Shown here: piece after piece, positions 22,510 through 33,596 of the stretch | How the letters are laid out: the number at the start of each line of letters is the position of its first letter | Position numbering within the stretch: the first letter of the stretch is position 1 | Assembly: GCA_050084515.1 (NCBI GenBank) | Contig: CM114271.1 | Span: 49,972,001-50,036,000 of the forward strand | Direction of reading: 5' to 3' | DNA length: 64,000 nucleotides | Source: Blasia pusilla | Lineage: Eukaryota; Marchantiophyta; Marchantiopsida; Blasiales | Made by a program: the position numbers and the translations under genes | The notes under the pieces: model-generated | The model's input: the letters and a program-made list of their open reading frames with translations, nothing else | Databases searched by the model: none | What the model was told of the DNA's origin: nothing

Positions 22510-23180
22510 TTTAAAAATCGCAACCCGCCGGAGTCCGACAGTTCCTCTTGCCCGCCATCCTGGGAACGCCGCCACGGAGGAGCAACCCGCCGAGCCCGAC
22601 GGGTTGAGCGAATCCGTTGTCTTCGGAAAAGAACGAGAGGTAAAACAACCCGTTGGAGACCGACATGTTGCGTGCCTCGCCATCTCGCGAACGCCGCCAC
22701 GCAGCATGCGAGCAACCCGCCGAGACCGAGGGGTTAAGCTCCTCCGCCGTCTTCGAAAACAAGTTGAGGTACTGCGCAAGCCGATGAGACCGACATTTGC
22801 GCCTCCCCCGTGTTTGGGACGGAACGGACGTATTTTGGGCAATCCGTCGAGTGGTGGGTTGCACGCTTCCCTCATCATGGGTTAGGAACGATGGCTGAAC
22901 ACCGTATCAAGTCGCCGGAGTCGGCTTGCTCGATTGATGCACCACGGCGCGACGCCTTGCGCAACCCGTTGGACGGCGACGGGTTGCACGCCTCGCCGTC
23001 TTTGGGCTCAAAGGCAAGGCACCCGCAGAACTCATCGGGAACAGACGGTTTGCACGCCTCCGGCATCTTCGAGCAAGAAGGAGCGGTATCCCAACAAGTT
23101 GTTGGAGAGCGACGGGTTGCTCGCTTCGACAATGTTTAGCAGAAGCGTGCAACCCATCCGATGCCGACGGGTTGCAGGCT
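22510..23180. repeat. Palindrome array between the divergent genes
   Basis: Degenerate palindrome units (GCAACCCGCCGGAG..., CAACCCGTTGG..., GCAACCCGTTGGACGGCG...) recur about every 60-120 bp. Two intervals share the spacer AACGCCGCCACG, showing duplication of unit plus spacer. The array lies between the start of the antisense coding-like debris and the transposase promoter. Confidence 0.75.
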
Positions 23181-23380
23181 TCGGTAAGCTCGGGTAATTT
23201 CTGAGTTACCACGACTCCGATGGGTTCCAAGTGATGCGCAACCCTCTGCTTCCCAAATCCGGTAACATATTGCAACACAATTGAATGTGTTACAGAATTG
23301 GATCCATTGTGTCAGACAATCTCCCCCACCGAATTCATCTTGTCAGTAAAAATCTGTCAGGAGTATGTGTTTCCTATTCA

Positions 23381-23392
23381 CTATAAATTAAA
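23381..23392 (+). promoter_or_regulatory. Probable TATA box of the SWIM transposase
   Basis: CTATAAATTAAA lies 59 bp before the ATG at 23,440, followed by a CATTCT-rich 5' leader. The same box and leader precede the second copy's start (59,727-59,738, ATG at 59,804), where the leader is longer through extra CATTCC-like repeats. Conservation between two otherwise diverged copies supports a real core promoter. Confidence 0.65.
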
Positions 23393-23439
23393 TATTCTCA
23401 TTCTCATTCTCAGTCTCCTCCCGTAGGAATCTTCTTGGA

Positions 23440-26400
23440 ATGGATAATTATGTTAAGCTCACTTGTGGCAGTCATCTGGCGGCCCTTCCTCAATCAGAAA
23501 TCATTCGACCCCAAGCTTGTGAGTCTTTCGTAGTAGTGGATGAAAATTTTCTGTCTGTTCGATTTCTTCTTCAAATTGGAACCATCTTTGTATCTAAAGA
23601 TGTTAGGGTGGAAGGTATGGAAGACAAAATAGGTGAGACGGTCCAGCCAGTGACCTCAGACCGTAAAGTATGGAATCTCCTACCTGTCGCAAATGGTCAA
23701 TACAGAGTTTACGGCCCCCTCGACTCGTCTGTTTCCCAAGTAGACGGTCTAGAATTTCCTAGTGCTCCGAGCTCTACGTTTGCAACTCCAAGCTCTGCAG
23801 ATCCGGCTTCGACACCAACTTCGCACACTCGTAACAATGTTGTTCTTCCTGAAGAGATTTCGGATGTTATCAACCTCAGCGGATCTGTCGGACACCAATC
23901 GGGCCCTGTGTCCGCCTACTCGTTCCTCTTTCGAGTATCGGCAATAGTTTGCTTTCGTCTCGCCTTGAAAATGTTCAAGCATATTCTTGTCGATTTAGCC
24001 GCCGCCACGCACGATGGTAATCGCATTTTTGAGTTGCCTCCACTTGCCGCTCCTGCTCAAAAGAAGGATGGAGGACGCTGAAGGGTATGGGAGAAAGTCC
24101 GATTGTCATCGATGGTGCAGCTTCAACGGACAAGTGCTTCCATCCCGAGATGGTCCTTGGATTGTCCCGCCGCCAATGCGTGGGAGCCTTGGAGTGTAGA
24201 AGTCCAGCATGCCCGTATCTAGAGCGCAACGGGCGAGTCAATACGTCGCAATTCCCCCAAGAATGCAGAAACTCCATACGAGGTGGGTGCCACAATACCG
24301 CCGGGAGGCCATCGATGTCCTCATTGTCGCATCGCCTCTGCGTTGGAGCGTGTCCGCATACATATTTTTCATTGTCCATGACTTGGGCTCCACGCCGAGT
24401 ATACAAGGTCGGGCAGTTCATGTTGGCTCCACACTCATCTTGTGACCGATGCAATTCAAAGACACATCAAGGAGGATTTGGCGAAGAAAGTAGCCGAGGT
24501 CTTGAAAACTCCGGGTTCAAAGCCCGGGTGATCAAGCTCACAACGGCATCACAAATTTTTGAACAATTGCTTGGAATCCTCGGATGGGCGAGATCACGGC
24601 GGTTGAGGAGAAACAACTGGGAAAATCTCGCATTTCTCGCTGATCCCGAATGCTTCCGAATTTGTCGCCGATACGAAGTTCGGATGGAAAGACGGCCGAA
24701 ATGGATGCCATCGCCAGAATCAAGGCCAACTCCAGATTTCCATTCATTCAGAGATGGCAGTTCATGGGCCAAGGAGGCGAGGGATCCAGGGCCTATGTCT
24801 TCAAAATGTCAACCACAGGTCCGTCGAGTGGCCTCGATCTTATAGATCGAATGAGGGAAGGGGAAGATCTTTACGGAGCCGGGTCAGCTTTGATATTTGC
24901 TACAGAGTGCTTGAACGGATGGTTGACGATGGGTGCTCACGTTTATGACCATGTGGAGAAGGGACTCAAAACTATATTTGTGTGTGAAGTAAAGGCAGAA
25001 GATGTTGGCAGTTTGAAGATGTGTTGGTTACTCTTATTGGAGGTGGTGAAGGAAAACAAAAGGCCACCTCCGAAAATTTATGGGTTCATGGCGGACAATG
25101 CACAACCTGGGTGGATTGCTATCCGGGAAGTGTTCTAGGGTGGAGAGGTTCAACCTGAGAGGGAAAGGTCGGATGCTTTCCATTGGCAATGATCAGTGAC
25201 CCGGTACACCAAATCTTGCATCAAGGAGAATAAGAGGACAGAGCATGTCACTCTACTCCAACGCTGCAAGGACAAAGAAACCTTGAAGCAGGCCATGGAC
25301 CGCCAGAAGAACTTCATGGGTGGTGGAGGAAGCATGCGATTGAGGGAAGTACAAAGAGTTGTGCTCTTGGTTGAGTTGGTGGATGTACGTATGAGACAAT
25401 GGGGAAACTTCATGCGGCAGGTGAGTTCACTATTTTGTCTTGTCAAGCTCACGCTGAGAATTGTTTGTAAAGTTGTAGCTCAGGGTGAGAAGCGTGGGAA
25501 TTATATGGATTTAAAACCCAAGAAACCAAGCAAGCTGTCGGATGCGACGGGTTGCCCGAGTGTGCAATCCGACGGAAACCGACGGGTTGCCCGAGTGTGC
25601 AACCCGACGGAAACCGACGGGTTGCATCCAGATGTTTGGTGTCATCCCGGGTGTGCAACCATTCGGGACCCGACGGGTCACAGAGTCGTTCATGGGATGC
25701 CTCGGCCTTGCAACCCGTCAGGTTCCGACGGGTTGCAGTAGGTGGGTTTAAGGTTACAACACGGCGGGACCCGACGGGTCGCAGAGTCGTTCATGGGATG
25801 CCTCGGGCCTGCAACTCATCTGGTTCCGACAGGTCGCTTATTTCTTTGAGTCCTGGGTTATTTTCGTTCCCTTCTAACATTTCCGTCGTTGCAGGGATTG
25901 AACGTTCATGAAAATGCCCTCTCCCCCACCACAAGTGGAGCAGAAAGTGTTCATTCCTCTTGGAGGTCGTCACAAGCATACCAACGAATTTCACTTGTGG
26001 AGGCATGCCAACAAGACCAGGCAAGAGCAATGCTACGATCTGCAAAGACATCCCATATCTTTCTCACAAAAGGCATAACAAAAGGAAAAGGGCCGTCGAT
26101 CTACGAGCTCTATGTCGTATGGCTTTGTGAGATCTCGGTGATGAAAAATTGTATGTCGAAGCCTTCAACGGTGCGTAGTGGAACTCCACTCGAGCAAGAC
26201 GTACACATTGGTGGGGATATTCGTGGGCGGGTTTCAAGACGCCCCATACAGATGGTGGTAGAGCATCCAAACGAGACTCGTGGAGACAAGATAAGTATCT
26301 TGACTTCAGCAGTGAAGAGGCAAAGCATCGAGGAACGAATCCGGTGATTGATTTGGATGAGGAAATTACACCGCCTAGGTATTCGGGGACCCCGGACCCG

Positions 26401-27408
26401 TCCCAAATCCGTAATGGAGTTACTTCTCCAAAATCAATGAATGTTTTATTTCAAAAGCCCTCCGTTGCTGGAAGTTCGCAACATCCTGTCACTCGGATGG
26501 TTCAACAATATGGGATTCCGGTAATGGAGGTGGATTGCAACCTAAAACGGTGGCATATATCTCGGAGCAACCCAAGAGGTGGACCCACCTGCAGGGCAGG
26601 ATCTGATGGCATTAGGAGAGCATGCGGCACTTTCCTAAATAAGAATCAGATAAGGATGGGCGACCACTCACCGCTCGGGTTTTGGGGACTCAAAACCTTC
26701 GATCGTTTCACGAGGACTGGGGATCAATTGAAGTACTTCTTCTGTCCAAATGAATCTTGCGCTTTCCGGAAGTCTTATCCGGCTGCCATTGGAGCTCCCG
26801 GGAATACCCCCACAATTTGGCCCATCGCCGCAGGCACGAACTGCACTCAAGACGAAGTGGACAATCTTACAAGTGCCGGTTTGGACTCGAGACGGGGAAG
26901 TTCGAGCATGTTCGTGACATGAGACCTTCGATTTCGTATTCAACCCAAGATTGATGTCAACATGTACCCGGAGAAGGTGGATGATCTCAATCCATTATTT
27001 CTGTTTGAGTCTAGAAATGGGGTGAAGAGAAACAGAATGTGTAGGCCAACGGTGGAGAGAGCAAAACGAATTGAAGCAGCTCGGGAGGCAAAAATGGAGA
27101 TCATCGCCACGAAAGATATCCAGAGTGGCAATGGAATAGGAAGGATGTATTGGGTCAGGAACAACACTGTAAATTCAAGTGTCATAGGGGTGTATGTGGT
27201 GCACATCTGTTGCTTTCCCACATGTTCATGTGATGACTTTGTCCAAAGAGAGACAAGTGGCAAAAGGTATTTCCCTTGTAAGCACATGTACTATGTGTTC
27301 TTTGGTAGTTTTAAGAGAGTCGGAGGTAGGAGTAGGAATCCACCAACCACCTCATCCCTCAAAGAAGTTCAAGTATTTAAAACAAACCACTTTGAGGATG
27401 CAAAATGA
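23440..27408 (+). pseudogene. SWIM-type MULE transposase, copy 1
   Basis: Starts MDNYVKLTCGSHLAALPQSE, identical at the start to the copy at 59,804. Residues 1-213 form an unassigned N-terminal domain. A cysteine-bearing segment follows (VECRSPACPYLERNGRV at about 24,190-24,240). The DDE-like part spans about 24,480-25,140 and includes GLKTIFVCEVKAEDVGSL and GFMADNAQPGWIAIREV, matching the second-Asp region of MULE transposases. A 474-bp intron (25,421-25,894; GTGAGT...TTGCAG) packed with palindromes separates exon 2. The C-terminus has a SWIM zinc finger, CSC then 15 residues then CKH, at about 27,223-27,285. Several frameshifts and a TAG at 25,136 break this copy. SWIM plus a DDE core fits a cut-and-paste transposase that moves the 12.5-kb element. 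Confidence 0.8.
25421..25894 (+). repeat. Palindrome-filled intron of transposase copy 1
   Basis: Begins GTGAGTTC, ends TTCCGTCGTTGCAG. About seven palindrome units lie between 25,549 and 25,836, including GCAACCCGTCAGG...CCGACGGGTTGC at about 25,709-25,736. The corresponding intron in copy 2 is 1,016 bp, the difference being extra palindrome units. Confidence 0.75.
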
Positions 27409-27828
27409 GGTTTTAGATTGTACTTTTTTTTTTTTTTTTTTTTCTCAACCTTCACTTGTGAGCTTGAACTCTATTCAGCCGGGGCAAATGATAGATTTTT
27501 CCAGACCTTGGATGGAAAAAGTGATTGGTTCCACACTTATGATTCCACTGATTTTTCAGTTTTGTAAATTTTGTGCAATTTGCAACTCGTCAGACTCACA
27601 GGGGTTGCCAAAATATGGAAGAGGAAAAAAAAATTGTGGGATTGTTTAATAAATGAACAAAAAAGTGCAAAAAAATTCACACAAAAAGTTTCCTCTCTTC
27701 AACCCAACGGAAACTCTCTTCAAAAAAAAGTATCTATTTCGGTTGAAGGTAGTTTCCTCTCTCCTCTCTCCTCTCTTCCTCTCTCCTCTCTCCTCTCTTC
27801 CTCTCTTCCTCTCCTCTTACCGCACCTC
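27409..27828. other. 3' terminal region of inner MULE
   Basis: A run of about 20 T after the transposase stop, one more palindrome-family unit (27,582-27,608) and a CT-rich tract (27,748-27,820) built of TCCTCTC repeats, the complement of the GA-rich tract at the left end. Confidence 0.6.
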
Positions 27829-27837
27829 TTTGATGAT
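27829..27837 (+). repeat. 9-bp target-site duplication, right copy (TTTGATGAT)
   Basis: Partner of 15,307-15,315. Confidence 0.93.
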
Positions 27838-29445
27838 CACCACTCAGGGATACCCGTGGCCTGGGTTCTCACATCTAGTGCAAAGGAAGTGTATTTGGGA
27901 AAGTGGTGAAAGCTATCTTGGATAAATGTAGAGTCATCCAACCAAATTGGGAACCAAATGCGATCATTGTTGACGACACTTTGGCAAAGCACAATGCATT
28001 AAGGTGAGAATAAATTCCTCTGTATTCATTAAGGAAAATTGGCATGATGGGTTAACTGTAGATTTGGATAGGACAATCTCCTCATATTTTTTCTCACGGT
28101 CTAGGAAACCATTCCACCGTTGTAGAAATCATTTCCACCAACATACATCAATATTTGTCTATGGTATGAGTGCTTTAAGCAGCATTAGGTATGCATATGA
28201 ATTTGTATTCATGATTTTTCCAACATATAGGATACCAATCCTTCTCAGGAAGGGAAACCATTCCACCATCGTAGAAGCGATTCCATCTGATCATAATGCA
28301 AAGTAAATGATTGGAACCCTTTGAACAGGGGAATATTTCTAATAGCACACATCATTCTATGTCTATGGCATGTACGATATGACAGGTTAAATAAATTGAA
28401 GAAAAAGGTGCGTAGTCATGGCATGAGAGCTGAAATATCGCAAAGGTTAGGAGGCATCATGTATGTGAATCGTTGTGGTACATACACACGACAAGTCATT
28501 TTGAATGACGCGAAGAGAGACTTGCAAAAATTCTATGAAGACTATCAAGCGGAGTCAGAGTTTGTAAAGTACATACAAACATATTGGGAACCCAAGATTG
28601 GTGAGTATCATTGTTATTTCTTAAGTTTGAGTTTGGTTGTCGCATTCAATTATGCATTCAAATTTGAATTAACATTTCCTCGTTGGTGCAATGACTTCAG
28701 CCAAGTGGGTAAAAGCAGAAAGCGACTATCCTCATGCAAATCAAGCTACGAATGCGGAAATTAAGAACTATCATGGAAGCATGAAGGCTATCCTACATGA
28801 TGACCACAAAACATTATCATAGAGAAGAGGGGACTACCTATTTTGGAAACTCATCAATGACATTGAGGCATGGTATTTCCACATCCACTTGTTGAAAAGG
28901 AGAGGATTTGTGACAAATGCGACACATGAAAAATACGTAAACAACGTTGTTTTGAAAGGGAAAGCAATTTTTGGTAGGGATGTAGAGATCATATGCACCA
29001 AGGAGGAGGTGAGTATGGCAAGAGTTAGGAGTCAGACATTGGAGAATAAATGGTATGAAGTCTACAACTACGATACAGAGTGGGGCCATTGTGACTGTCC
29101 ATGGTCTCTAAAGGGGAACATTTGCAAGCATATTGTAAGGGCCTCTTACATTCTTGTATTCTCATTCTTTTCAAAGTGAATTGAACATATTACTTTACAT
29201 ATGTACTGAAAATGGTAATATATTATACTGAGTTTTTATTTCAAATATGCCATATAGATTGTTGCCTTATTGAAGGAAAATTACAATGAAGCAAATTTGG
29301 TGAAGATTCTGGGAACAAGGTTAGGAACAAGACAGGGCGGAATGGCTCATCTCAAGCTCATAACAAAACAATCAAATGAGGAATTGGAGAATGATCCATA
29401 CCAACTTGAGATATTTGACATGCATGAAAATGGAGGTAAATAACA
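27829..29445 (+). pseudogene. Outer MULE transposase, middle and C-terminal exons (second Asp, Glu, SWIM finger)
   Basis: Continues the frame cut at 15,315: DDHHSGIPVAWVLTSSAKEV, then after a 1-nt frameshift near 27,900 the second catalytic region AIIVDDTLAKHNALR. An intron starts at about 28,001. Next comes IILCLWHV (28,340-28,380; the usual LC.WHV motif), a helical segment to about 28,600, a short intron, then NQATNAEIKNYHGSMK, where the catalytic Glu is expected. One TAG lies near 28,818. The SWIM finger is HCDCPWSLKGNICKH at about 29,089-29,133. A further intron and the exon ending EIFDMHENGG reach 29,433. Order and motifs match plant MULE transposases. The gene is broken by frameshift, stop, inner MULE and gypsy copy A. 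Confidence 0.85.
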
Positions 29446-29718
29446 ATAGTGAACATTGGGTGATGTATACTTGGTGGATCAGGTCATGTCTACTTCTAGG
29501 ACCAGGTTATGTAAACTTCAGGAATCAAGGCATGTCTACTTCTAGGACCAGGTCATATATATGTCAAGGATCAGGTCATGTATACTTCTACAAGCAGGTC
29601 ATGAATACTTCCAAGATCATAAAAATGTTCATATTTCAACATGGCATTTGATATGAGTGGTGGCTACTGCTAAACTAATTGTTTTCCATCTTTGGTAGTG
29701 GCATTATAGACACCATTT
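29446..29718 (+). repeat. Outer MULE intron with a 26-bp-type minisatellite
   Basis: CAGGTCATGTCTACTTCTAG-like units recur at least five times between 29,478 and 29,615 with variants. Bases from about 29,523 to 29,717 are repeated almost unchanged at 37,897-38,092. Confidence 0.75.
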
Positions 29719-30298
29719 TCGTGCGAATCCACATCGTCATACAACATACATCGCTGACATACCATACTCACATACATACATAACATAGACGAGAGTATCC
29801 ACAAACACAAGTGTACTACAATTGAAATCCAAGAAAGACCTACTGTCATAAAACACGTATAGAATCACATACAATCGAGCCAAACCCCCTCCACGATGGG
29901 AGAATCTAGGTCAAAGCTTGCGGGAAACACCATAGCCAAGGGCTCTACTCACTACCAAGGCTAATTCCCAACGCAACAGGCTCAACTCAAAGAACTGACT
30001 GTTCTTTGAGTGCACTCCACCTTATATCCTCCAACCTAAGAGCGGGCCCTATTGGGAAAGTCACCCCCAATTGAGTAACCCCCAACCCTATGTATGAAAC
30101 CGCATCTCTAACAGGCCACTAAGGTCCTACATAAGGAATGGCCTCTACTAGCACACTATACTCTAGGACATAATCCGTGTGGTCATGAGAACTGTCGTGC
30201 GAATCCACATCGTCATACAACATACATCGCTGACATACCATACTCACATACATACATAACATAGACGAGAGTATCCACAAACACAAGTGTACCACAAC
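29719..30298 (-). mobile_element. Gypsy copy A, 3' LTR
   Basis: On the minus strand the LTR starts just after a polypurine tract (AGGGGGGCGAG, about 30,299-30,311) with TTGTGGTACACTTG. It is bounded at both ends by a 105-bp direct repeat (29,719-29,822 and 30,195-30,298) around a 370-bp centre that holds a perfect 10-bp inverted repeat (CTCAAAGAAC at 29,986 and its partner at 30,001) and a GATATAAGG box. Left flank ACACCATT (29,710-29,717) matches 38,626-38,633. Confidence 0.75.
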
Positions 30299-30471
30299 TC
30301 GCCCCCCTAACTGGCGGTTAGGTCCCTCTAACTCCTAGGTATCCCTATACATCTACTATATGCTATACACCTTCTTGGGTGCCCGAATCAGAAGGCCGGG
30401 TGCTAGGTTGCCCCATCGTTAGTCGCACATCTGTAATCCATATCATGCAAAGATCAAGTCATCTACCTCTC

Positions 30472-32060
30472 CTAAGTACATCGAGGATAAACCCACCTTC
30501 CAGTAGGAACAACCTCCATACGTGGAGTCAAACACATCATGTGCCAACCCCTAGAACACCGATCACACACCAACATACGGGCTGCGTTACCAGCAGACCC
30601 ATACAACATGCACCTCAAGCTAGCACGTATCATGGCTAAGCTTGGGTCAACAGTACTATCTACATTTGGAAGATGACATGGCGCACAATTACGCACATGG
30701 TCCTTCCAAACAACCCCATCACGACCCTCCAACATGTGAACTCCAGAAGCTAACACCTCGCGCACTCGTAAAATAGTGCGGCTTGCCGTCACATCCAACG
30801 TTGTCGATGCAATCTACTGCAAATAAACATAGTCCCCCACATGGAACCTACGAATCGATGGTCGATAACCTCCACCCCGAATGGTTGCATACCGTAACGT
30901 ATCCCTGTGTTGAGCAATGGCAAGATTCTCAAAGGCTGTTGGCATAACTCTCCGAAAGAGCTCCGCCCGCTGAGAACACACCCTCATCCACATCTCTGGG
31001 TCATCAAGGTTCACCACCTCACTAGACTCCCGACGAATTGTTGCTGGCAAATCTGGATCTCGACCGTATAACAGAAAATAAGGTGAGAAGGAAGCCAAGG
31101 ATGCTTGGCGACTGAACCTATACCCCATGGCTAACCATGGCAACTGAATATCCCAGTCTCCAAGATGCACCTTCTGTAGGCCATACTTGCGCAATGCCCT
31201 CTTCACCGTCTGAACCACATGCTCAGCCAAACCATCCGCCTCTGGATGATCTCGAGACGTGGTCCGATGATCAATCAACGCCTTGTCACACAAGACCTGA
31301 AACTCACCCTGAAACTCTGTACCCTGGTCGGTCAGCACTTCAACTGGTGCACCAAAATGACTAAGCACTCTATCAAGAAACGCATACGCCGTTCCCTCAC
31401 TTGCCTTGTCCGGTAATGCCACCAACTCAATCCACTTGGAGAAGTGCTCCACCATCACCAACACATATCGATGATGTTTGTATACCAACGTAACGGTCCC
31501 GCAAAGTCCACACTCCAACGGTAACCCAACCCCATAATAGGAAAGGGGTGTAATTGTGGTGTAGGGGCATTGAATGATGCCCTCACCCGATCACAAACCA
31601 TACAACGTGACACCAACTGCTGCACCTGAGTATGCATGCCACGCCACCAATATTGGCCAAGGAGTAAGCTATACGTATGCTTTACCCCAAAATGTCCCAA
31701 CTCCTCATGGGCATGTCGCACAATGCGCTCTCTCTGAGCCAAATGTGGCACTACTCGTACTCTACCATCCTCCCATACGCGGAGAATATGTATTCCCTCC
31801 AATCGATACCTCTTAGCACGTTGAAGAACACGGTCTCGCTCCTTGGCACTCACTATGCCTGGCACCCTACTGGTCCGTAGGAACTCCAACACCAACACAT
31901 CATCATGAATATCATGTTGATCCGTACCACCATCTCCAACCTTAGGCTCTGAAGGCTCGCCATCTACCCTCTGACTAGAGTAAGATATCATGTGATCCTC
32001 CATACTAGAGTCCACCCCTAACCAACATAAAAAGGCGGATGCATGCCAAACTAGCACCAT
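30472..32060 (-). pseudogene. Copy A integrase with C-terminal PHD finger
   Basis: Retroviral-type integrase that would insert the cDNA. Zinc-binding N-terminus: HEELGH and, 30 residues on, CMVCDRV. Catalytic core: WSVDFAGP (first Asp), LTDQGTEFQGEF (second Asp), RDHPEADGLAEHV (Glu). A frame break lies near 31,490-31,455. Then GDYVYLQ and an in-frame TAG at 30,814, after which the same frame continues to RTILRVREVL and APCHLP. The last 45 residues are a PHD finger (CMLY, CDRC, WHMMC, WVYPRC) in which two of the eight zinc ligands are Tyr instead of Cys; copy D keeps them. No chromodomain is present. Confidence 0.85.
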
Positions 32061-32081
32061 CTCCTCATCAACCTCGCCATG

Positions 32082-33590
32082 CTATCTAGCCCCAGTTGTA
32101 TCCTCTTGGCTAGTACATGGGTTCCTACTCAACCCATCAGCATCAAGGTTGGCGACTCCATGTCTATGTACTACCTGGAAGTCATACACCTGTAAGATAA
32201 GAGCCCACCGTGCAAGCTTCCCTGTAAGCTTGTCAGACTCCATCAACCACTTGAGCGGCTGGTGATCAGTAACAAGGGTAAACTGTGTGCCAAACAAGTA
32301 ACACCTAAAGTGTGCCACAGCCCCCACTATTGCCAAGCACTCTCCCTCATATGAACTATAGCGCGACTCCGCTGCATTATTCAAACGACTGGCATAGGGC
32401 ACCACAAACTCCATGTGCTCATCATCATGTTGTGTCAACACCGCTCCAAGTCCCAACCTACTCCAATCAGTGTGTAACTGAAATGGGCGCCCTCTGATAG
32501 GTCTCCTCAAGATAGGCGCCGCCACCAATGGGCCTTAAGCTCCACAAAAGCTCTCTCCTGATCATCTCCCCAATGCCACTCTTGATCTGATTTCAGAAAT
32601 TGGTTCAAAGGCTTTGCCATAGCACTAAATCCCTTCACATACCTCCGATAGTAGTTCGCCAATCCCATGAATGCTCGAACTCTACTCACATCTACCGGAC
32701 GCGGAATAAGTGCAATAGCCTCCACCTTTGCTTGCTGAACTCCCAAACCACCTGGATAGATCACATGACCCAAGTACTCAACCTCCTCATGGAAGAACTT
32801 ACACTTTCCTGGATGCAAACGTAGACCATGAGCTTTCAACCGCTCAAACACCGTGTTACTAAACACCAAGATATCATCAATGTAACACCGAACAAAATCC
32901 AACCCTGCTAGGATCCTGTCCATCACTCTCTGAAACTTGGCAGGTGCATTCTTCAACCCAAAGTAGAGGAATTTCCACTGGTACAAAAAATCCTTGCCAT
33001 GAGAGTTGACACCCCAAAAAGCTGTCTTGGCCTTGTCACTCTCCCGAATCGGCAATTGATGGTATCTTGCCCGAAGATCCAAAGTATCTGAAAATCTTTG
33101 CCTGTCCCACCACATCAAAGATCTCTCGGTGTAGGCATGGCATACCTATTGGCCTTGGTTTGCCGATTGATAGGACGGTAATCTCCACACATCCGCTTAT
33201 CCGTGTAGTTGCCATGCATATCCTTTTTAGCGGGCATGATGACAGTGGTCGATGCATACTCTCCATGCGACAACTCCACTAATCCAGTCTCCAAAAGGTC
33301 CAACGTCCTACTCGAATCAGGTCCTCTCCATATCACTATATCGGTAGGGACAACGGAAGATTGGCGATCACTAGCCAAATCAACCGTATACCGGGTCCAA
33401 CCAGAGAACCCAACTCCTTCATGCTAAAGGAAAAACAACTCCTATAAGCATGTAGGAACTGTGTCAAACGTCGTTTCTCACCTCCCGTAAGCTTGGGCCC
33501 AAGTAATGGCTCCCAAGTCTCCGCCACTAGCACACTAGAGGGAGAGGACGATGCCATTGGTCGCACGCAACCCCTCACAAGATGGTACAC
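32082..33590 (-). pseudogene. Copy A reverse transcriptase and RNase H
   Basis: The reverse transcriptase begins with ETWEPLLGPKLTGGEKRRL and carries MCGDYRPINRQT, FLYFGLKNAPAKFQ and the catalytic box CYIDDILVFS, then KCKFFHEEVEYLGHV. RNase H follows with FQLHTDWSRLGLGAVLTQ, YSSYEGECLAIV, FTLVTDHQPLKWL and NLDADGLSRNP. These make and process the element's cDNA. Frameshifts lie near 33,400, 33,115 and 32,510, so the polyprotein is broken although each core motif is kept. Confidence 0.92.
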
Positions 33591-33596
33591 CCTTAG

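Larger units (their letters stand above)
15316..27828 (+). mobile_element. Inner MULE, 12,513 bp, inserted in the outer MULE transposase
   Basis: Bounded by the 9-bp duplication TTTGATGAT. The ends begin GGGGGCTGGTATT and, read from the right on the other strand, GAGGTGCGGTAAG, followed on both sides by GA-rich tracts; the terminal inverted repeat is therefore short and degenerate. Contents in order: T/GA-rich 5' terminal region, palindromes, an amino-methyltransferase-like region on the minus strand (about 17.0-18.3 kb, possibly to 22.2 kb), palindrome arrays and foldbacks, a promoter with TATA box, and a SWIM transposase on the plus strand (23.44-27.41 kb). A second copy of the transposase half starts at 59.5 kb. 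Confidence 0.85.

Noticed and set aside
29719-30298. TRIM element made of two 105-bp LTRs
   Set aside because: The polypurine tract and gypsy internal region abut the right unit, and copy D has the same arrangement with a different centre, so the whole unit-centre-unit block behaves as the gypsy LTR.
30472-30798. Chromodomain or RING finger at the integrase C-terminus
   Set aside because: No chromodomain aromatic pattern; Cys/His spacing in copy D is C4HC3 with the W.C..C ending of PHD, not RING.
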